Origin: Lentinula raphanica
Taxonomy: Eukaryota > Basidiomycota > Agaricomycetes > Agaricales > Omphalotaceae
NCBI GenBank assembly: GCA_027919835.1
Contig: JANVFP010000024.1
Span: forward strand, 620,001-684,000
Direction of reading: 5' to 3'
DNA: 64,000 bases
The notes under the pieces were generated by a model. It saw only the letters and a program-made list of their open reading frames with translations, searched no databases and was not told the origin of the DNA. Within the stretch, counting starts at the first letter, position 1. The number at the start of each line of letters is the position of its first letter. Shown here one piece after another: positions 59,116-64,000 of the stretch. The translations under genes were made by a program, and so were the position numbers.

Positions 59116-60182
59116 ATGTCGAAGGACTCGTATCAAGGAGTCTGCACTCCATCTTACTATCCAAACAGTATACCAGGACTGGCTCAGAATCAGAGAGCTC
59201 ATCAATACTATGTTATCACTGATGGAGCTTTCGCTGGTGTCTACAAATATTGGTAAGTCTATCTAAGATGATTCTCGATGTGTTTTTTGTTTGTCTCATT
59301 CAGATCAAGGAATCTGGCCAAGGATCGTGCAAATCGTATGGGGAAGACTGCTCACAGAGTAGCAAACCTGGAGGCGGCCTGCGATGTTTGGGCTTGGACT
59401 TGCAGGGAGTACCACAAGCATGATAATTGAGAGGAATTAGTTCTTTCGCCTGCCTCGATTATCTCACCCACCCCGATTGTCACGCCTACCTCGACCGTTC
59501 CGCCTACCTCGACCGTTCCGCCTACCTCGATCGTTCCGCCCACCATGACCGTTCCGCCTACCTCGACCGTTTCGCCTACCTCGACTGTCTCATCCTCACA
59601 GGACTCTGTCAATGAAGACTCGTTAGAGGACATTGATGAACCTCGCAGCACTAAGCTTGATAAGTTGAACAAGTACTCGAAGCCAAACCCTATCACCACC
59701 AAATCAAAGTCTTCTTCATCGAAGATGATCTTCATGCAGCCACAAAAACTTCCCGCCGTCAATCTACCTGCTGCACCAGTGCCGAATACATCCCAAGCTT
59801 GCTCTCGCTCTCAGAGCCCTACGAAACCATCGTCCAAGCGTAAGACTCAACCAACAACGGATAATATAGATTCTATTTCTGCTCAGCTATCTGCACAATC
59901 GATCGGACAATCTCCGACCATGAGCCGTTCGAGCCGTTCGCAAAGTCCGTCCAAGTTAGCGTCTAGTGGGTTGTATGTGGTTAAATGGGGCGACTCGTAT
60001 GAGTTTCATACTGATATGTGAGATCTGATCGTTTCAATTCATTATAACTCCTCTGACAATTCTATAGGCAATCAGCACAGGAATCGTTCCAACGAGCCCA
60101 AGACTTGCAGTATGAAGTTACATTGCGATTTTCTGCCTCATGGGATGCAGCAATGGCGTTTGCCAAAAACAACGACGATTGA
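59116..60182 (+). pseudogene. RNase H1 N-terminal-like protein with one in-frame stop
   Basis: Exons 59116-59252, 59310-60017 and 60068-60182 are in phase. The N-terminal part AHQYYVITDGAFAGVYKYW with RMGKTAHRVANLEAACDVWAW resembles the small nucleic-acid-binding domain of RNase H1 N-termini. A second copy-like block ends the protein (SSGLYVVKWGDSYEFHTDM, ESFQRAQDL, SWDAAMAFAKNNDD). Between them are six TVPPTS-type repeats (59485-59590) and a Ser/Lys-rich linker. A single TGA at 59428-59430 interrupts the frame right after the first domain, and no splice pair removes it. So it is either a one-mutation pseudogene or two products. The same-strand position between the accessory gene and the transposase suggests transposon cargo. 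Confidence 0.62.
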
Positions 60183-60494
60183 TGTTATATATGTGCTCGA
60201 GCTTAGGACCTCACTACTGTCTATCGTGTCCACAATCCTGTTTTCTTGGTTCGTTTCGGTTTGGCCACCGATCGTAAATGTCACATATCACCTGCTTTGT
60301 CCTGCTTTGTCATAATATCTACTCATTACTACTGCTTTGTCACGCAATGTCACAACCTGTGTTTTTCTTTCCCACTTCGCGATGCTACTGAGGCGTGAGC
60401 GTGAAGACTGACCTTGTGATCTATCAACTGTACAGTACCAGGTGAGAATCCAGCCTCATGTCTAGTTTCTGTTTATCGTTTCCTCATTGACCCC
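60183..60494. other. Gap upstream of the KDZ transposase
   Basis: About 310 bp with several GTCACA and TGCTTTGTCA repeats (60290-60350). It probably contains the transposase promoter. Confidence 0.45.
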
Positions 60495-63400
60495 ATGGCC
60501 TCGTCTTCCAAAGCTAAAAGCTCCAAGAAAAATCAAGGAACGAGCGTCCATCGTCTCAAGCTCTCGGAGGTCCTTCCTTCTCAACGAAGTCACACCACTA
60601 TCCGCTCAGAAGCTTTGAACGCGAACGGCCAAGTTGTACAGACTCAGATCCCAACTGAAATCCCTTCTCCTCTCAGAAAAAAAAGACGTGTAATCTCCAC
60701 CGGAAATCCAGCTTCTGAACAACGACTAAACGAACTCCTTGAGTTCGCGCTGGTGAACGTCGACAATATTCCCACCGTCGAAGTCGACGATACTACCAAA
60801 TTGACCGCCGAATCACTCGACCACCACCTAAATGACTTCAAAAAGCGTCAGCGTCGATACGCGGTATCTGTGAGTAGCCTACTTCTTTTCATTGACCTTA
60901 CTGACATGTTGTAATGGAAGGATAGACCATTTCTGGAATGGGTGTCGTACCAAAACGAGTATCTAGCCGAGTTGCTCAGGGAAGAAGGGAGAGGAGACAG
61001 CCCGCTTGAAAAATGTTGGAAATGCGGGGAAGAAACCCCGTTGTATCGTTGTATCTCGGGATGTTTTTCTAGTGGCCTTGTATGTGAAGAATGTTGTAGG
61101 TTAGAACATTTGGATAGGCCACTAGATTTAATTGAGGTACGCTACGTGCAATATTTCTCACTCTCTGTTTTTCTAACACTACTTCAGAAGTGGAATGGCC
61201 AATTTTTTGATCGTGTATGGTTAAGCCAACTGGGAATCTCTGTCCATTTCGGACACGCCTTTGAATGTATCTGTCCTCATCCCCGTATTGTCAAAGAGTT
61301 TACTGTAATCCATACGAACGGAATCCATCGCGTTACCGGCGTTTTTTGCAACTGTATGAACAAACCAATCGCCGGCGAATGGCGACAACAACTACTCCGA
61401 AGACGCTGGTTTCCCGCCACGCACCTTCAGCCTGAAACTGCGGCGACTTTTGAAGTTCTAAACCAATTTCATATCTTAACACTGCAAGGGAAAGTCACGA
61501 CGTATGACTACTACGCGGGTCTAGAAAAATTATATGATAACTTGGGTACTGCGAAGAAGATCGTGAGTCTTTCTTTTCTTGTTCTAGTAATGTTTGTTGA
61601 TTTCGTTTTGAAGGACCGCTACAAAGCGTTCTCTCGAATGATCCGGGAGTGGCGAGCTCTCAAAATGCTCAAACGAGGAGGTAGAGGAAACGACGCCGAC
61701 AGAGCACCTGGAGATACGCAACCAGGCGAATTAGCAATCGAGTGCATTGCCTGTCCTCGGCCGGATGAAAATTTACCAAGCGGCTGGGAGAACGAACCTG
61801 CGAATACAAGGTAAGCTTGTCTCGCATGACTCTAAAGCCAAGCTAAGCATTGTCATACTTAGATTCAAATATTGGCTCTTTCTCGCTGAAGACGCGTGCT
61901 TTCGCCTTAAACGGCGGCTTGTTTCGTCAATAGAAGCGGACCCTGGCGTTGGAACTGGGTCATCATATTTTGTTGAAGATACTGCGTTTCGTGAATACAT
62001 CGCGAGTTGCGGCGAGCAAAATGAGGTATGTATCCAATCCTTTCGAAATCAACTCTCTGCTAACTGTCTCAAGATGAACACCTGCACTGGTCTTTCGGCT
62101 GTCGATCACGCGAATACCAAATTCTCCCGCGGTTACGCTACCACTGGTGTCGGCCTTGCAGTATGTGCACGACATGAACTAGTACAAAAGAATGGAGTTG
62201 TAGACCTTCAGAAAGGTGAACGGTAAGTTATTTCCTGTATCTATCAATAACTTGACCTAATCAGCAACTTAGATACTGCAACATGGATTATGCATTCGGA
62301 TCTATTCTTCGAGGAATTGATTCGCGTATCACCATCGTTCAATCGTACGACATCGCATGCCAATGGTCGAAAAACCTGTATGAACGCATGAAGAATTTGC
62401 CGTCGCAAGTGTCTGCTTCATTATCACAACGCCAAATCTATTTCGCCATTCCAAAACTGCATATTCACGGACACAACTTATCGTGCCAACTTTCTTTCTC
62501 TCTGAATTGGTTGTGGGGTGTGGGTAGAACTGACGGCGAGGGTGTGGAACGTAATTGGGCACATATGGGCCCCGTCGCGACGAGTACGTGGGACATGGGT
62601 CCGGGTAACTGTCACGAAGTTCTAGACGACCATTTTGGTCATTGGAATTGGCGTGGAATTTGTCGGCTAGGTACGTATAGTTTCCGCACTTTGATATGAT
62701 ATTTATTGATAATTTTATAGGCGAGCTGCTTCTAAAACGTTACAACGAAGCTCTAGAACAGCGGGAAATACACACTAAATCATTGGAACAGTTTCGAGCT
62801 GAGCGTCCCGATGATGTGGACCAGTGGGAATCTATGATCGCGATGTGGGAATCGGAACTCGTCAAAGCACCAAAGGACCGAACTGCAGAAAATCCGTACC
62901 AAGCAGGCAAGTCAGGTAAGTGTAAGGCTCCGATATCCCTTCCGAACTCTACTAAATCATGTTTTTGGCTATAGGAATGTCGGAACACGAAGTTCGTCTG
63001 GCCCTCGCAAGAGAGGAGGAGATTGAGACAGCCGCTGGTTCCGTTGCTCTGCATGACATAGGACCTTCGGCATTCATTTCACAAATGATAGACATCGAGG
63101 ATTCAATGTAAGTTCTATCATTTGTATATGTATACATTTCATTCAAGGTTGGATACAGGCGTTCCGTGAAATTGGAACTCGGTAGTCGAAGGTCTGAGAC
63201 CGCACTACAGCAAACGGATGCCATCCAAAGACGTACGAAGCTCGTTCGAGCTATTGCGAAAATTCGGTCTTTACAGGCCGTTTATATGCCCGCGGCCATA
63301 CAACGCCTCTCAACGACGGAGATCGTGGACACCAATGCTGAAGACCTTCCACTCATATTCCCGTCGGATCTATCGGAGACGGAGAGAGCCGTTGGTTGTC

Positions 63401-63961
63401 GTGCAGGACTGCTCGCGGTCGAGAAAAAGCTTGGTGAAAGTCAGCTCTCGTTGTCTCTAGACAAATTGCGGAACAACCTCCATATCAAATCGCATCTCCT
63501 TACCTACCGAAACACCAACGTTGCGCATCAAGCTCGAGTAACGAAATCTCAAGCTCTCATGGCAAGAACACAACGACAAATTGATCTATCGGCCAAACGC
63601 TATCAGACGGCATGGAAAGCTTTGGCAAACATCGTAGGAGGTGAGAAAAATATGGCGTGGCATTATCTTAACGACAGGGACGTTTGTATGATGCGAGAAG
63701 AGCCCCCGCAGGGCAATTTGAGGAAACGAATAGGTAAACGCCGACGGGAAGAGGAGCAAGAGATACAGGAACAAGATTGGCAAAAGGAGCAAGAACATCT
63801 CAACGCCCAACTTCTTGAGCTCGAGGGAACCATCCAAGGCCGACAAATGACAGAACTGCAGCGGCTTCATGCTGCTTGTGGGGAAGGTAGACGGCGGGTG
63901 TCGTGGATATGGATGGCCTGTGGTAATGGGCAACTCGAGAACGAGGATGTTCTCGAAGAAG
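60495..63961 (+). CDS. KDZ transposase with CxC2-like cluster, 3' end beyond window
   Basis: Transposase of the KDZ superfamily, expected to be nuclear. Ten in-phase exons are visible: 60495-60869, 60921-61136, 61188-61562, 61614-61810, 61863-62025, 62074-62222, 62273-62670, 62721-62915, 62975-63107, 63159-63961. A basic N-terminus precedes the zinc-binding cluster CWKCGEETPLYRCISGC, VCEECCRLEH and HAFECICPHP, GVFCNCMN. The core has LAEDACFRLKRR, NTCTGLSAVDHANTKFSRGY, GVVDLQKGERYCNMDYAF, VQSYDIACQWSKNL, IPKLHIHGH, GVGRTDGEGVERNWAHMGP and DDHFGHWNWR, all in the usual order. A coiled-coil C-terminal region follows and continues past the window (donor GTTAGT at 63962). No stop or frameshift is seen, so it looks potentially active. 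Confidence 0.92.
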
Positions 63962-64000
63962 GTTAGTTTTATTTTGATTCCATATGTTGTTATACTGATT

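Overview
The window is repeat-rich DNA from a filamentous fungus, most likely an agaricomycete basidiomycete. Genes are split by many 45-70 bp GT-AG introns. KDZ-type transposases with CxC1 and CxC2 cysteine clusters, a NACHT-ankyrin NLR-like gene with the typical mushroom N-terminus, a Crinkler/RHS-like P-loop gene and several hAT transposons are present. I cannot name the species. I see no rRNA, tRNA, CRISPR array or bacterial-type gene organisation.

Layout. (1) 1-5285: the 3' part of a decayed hAT transposon, interrupted by a solo LTR and by two nested MITEs that share its own termini. (2) 4052-6629: two inverted copies of a ~1.15 kb MITE with CATCAG-type ends, which together look like a giant palindrome. 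(3) 8062-11073: a 3.0 kb foldback element with a 294-bp loop, whose ends match the left end of the KDZ element at 55.3 kb. (4) 11.2-15 kb: dispersed repeat, a short solo LTR and a NACHT-ankyrin pseudogene on the minus strand. (5) 16553-21273: a full-length hAT element with 17-bp TIRs and 8-bp TSDs, carrying a 12-exon transposase and a nested solo LTR. (6) 22-46 kb: gene-bearing island with a family of four secreted-protein paralogs (25.8, 28.9, 35.9 and 44.0 kb). Each has the same promoter, first exon and C-terminal domain. They are interspersed with a repeat called R3 here, a 1.78 kb foldback element and a Crinkler-like gene. (7) 48.7-52.2 kb: an 18-bp minisatellite and a minus-strand KDZ transposase of CxC1 type, cut off at its 5' end by a second 3.0 kb foldback element (52212-55255). 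(8) 55.3-64 kb: a large KDZ/CxC2 transposon with three plus-strand genes: a 940-residue accessory protein, an RNase H1 N-terminal-like protein with one in-frame stop, and a KDZ transposase that runs off the window.

How it fits together. Most of the window records layered transposition, and many insertions can be proved from target-site duplications. The host-like content is the secreted paralog family, the NLR-like gene and the Crinkler-like gene. The secreted family is the best candidate for something undescribed: I do not recognise its C-terminal domain, three of four members share a 13-nt micro-exon, three share a stem-loop at the stop codon, and one copy is broken by a transposon. CpG loss in one LTR copy and an apparent CGA-to-TGA stop in the NLR gene suggest cytosine methylation and decay.
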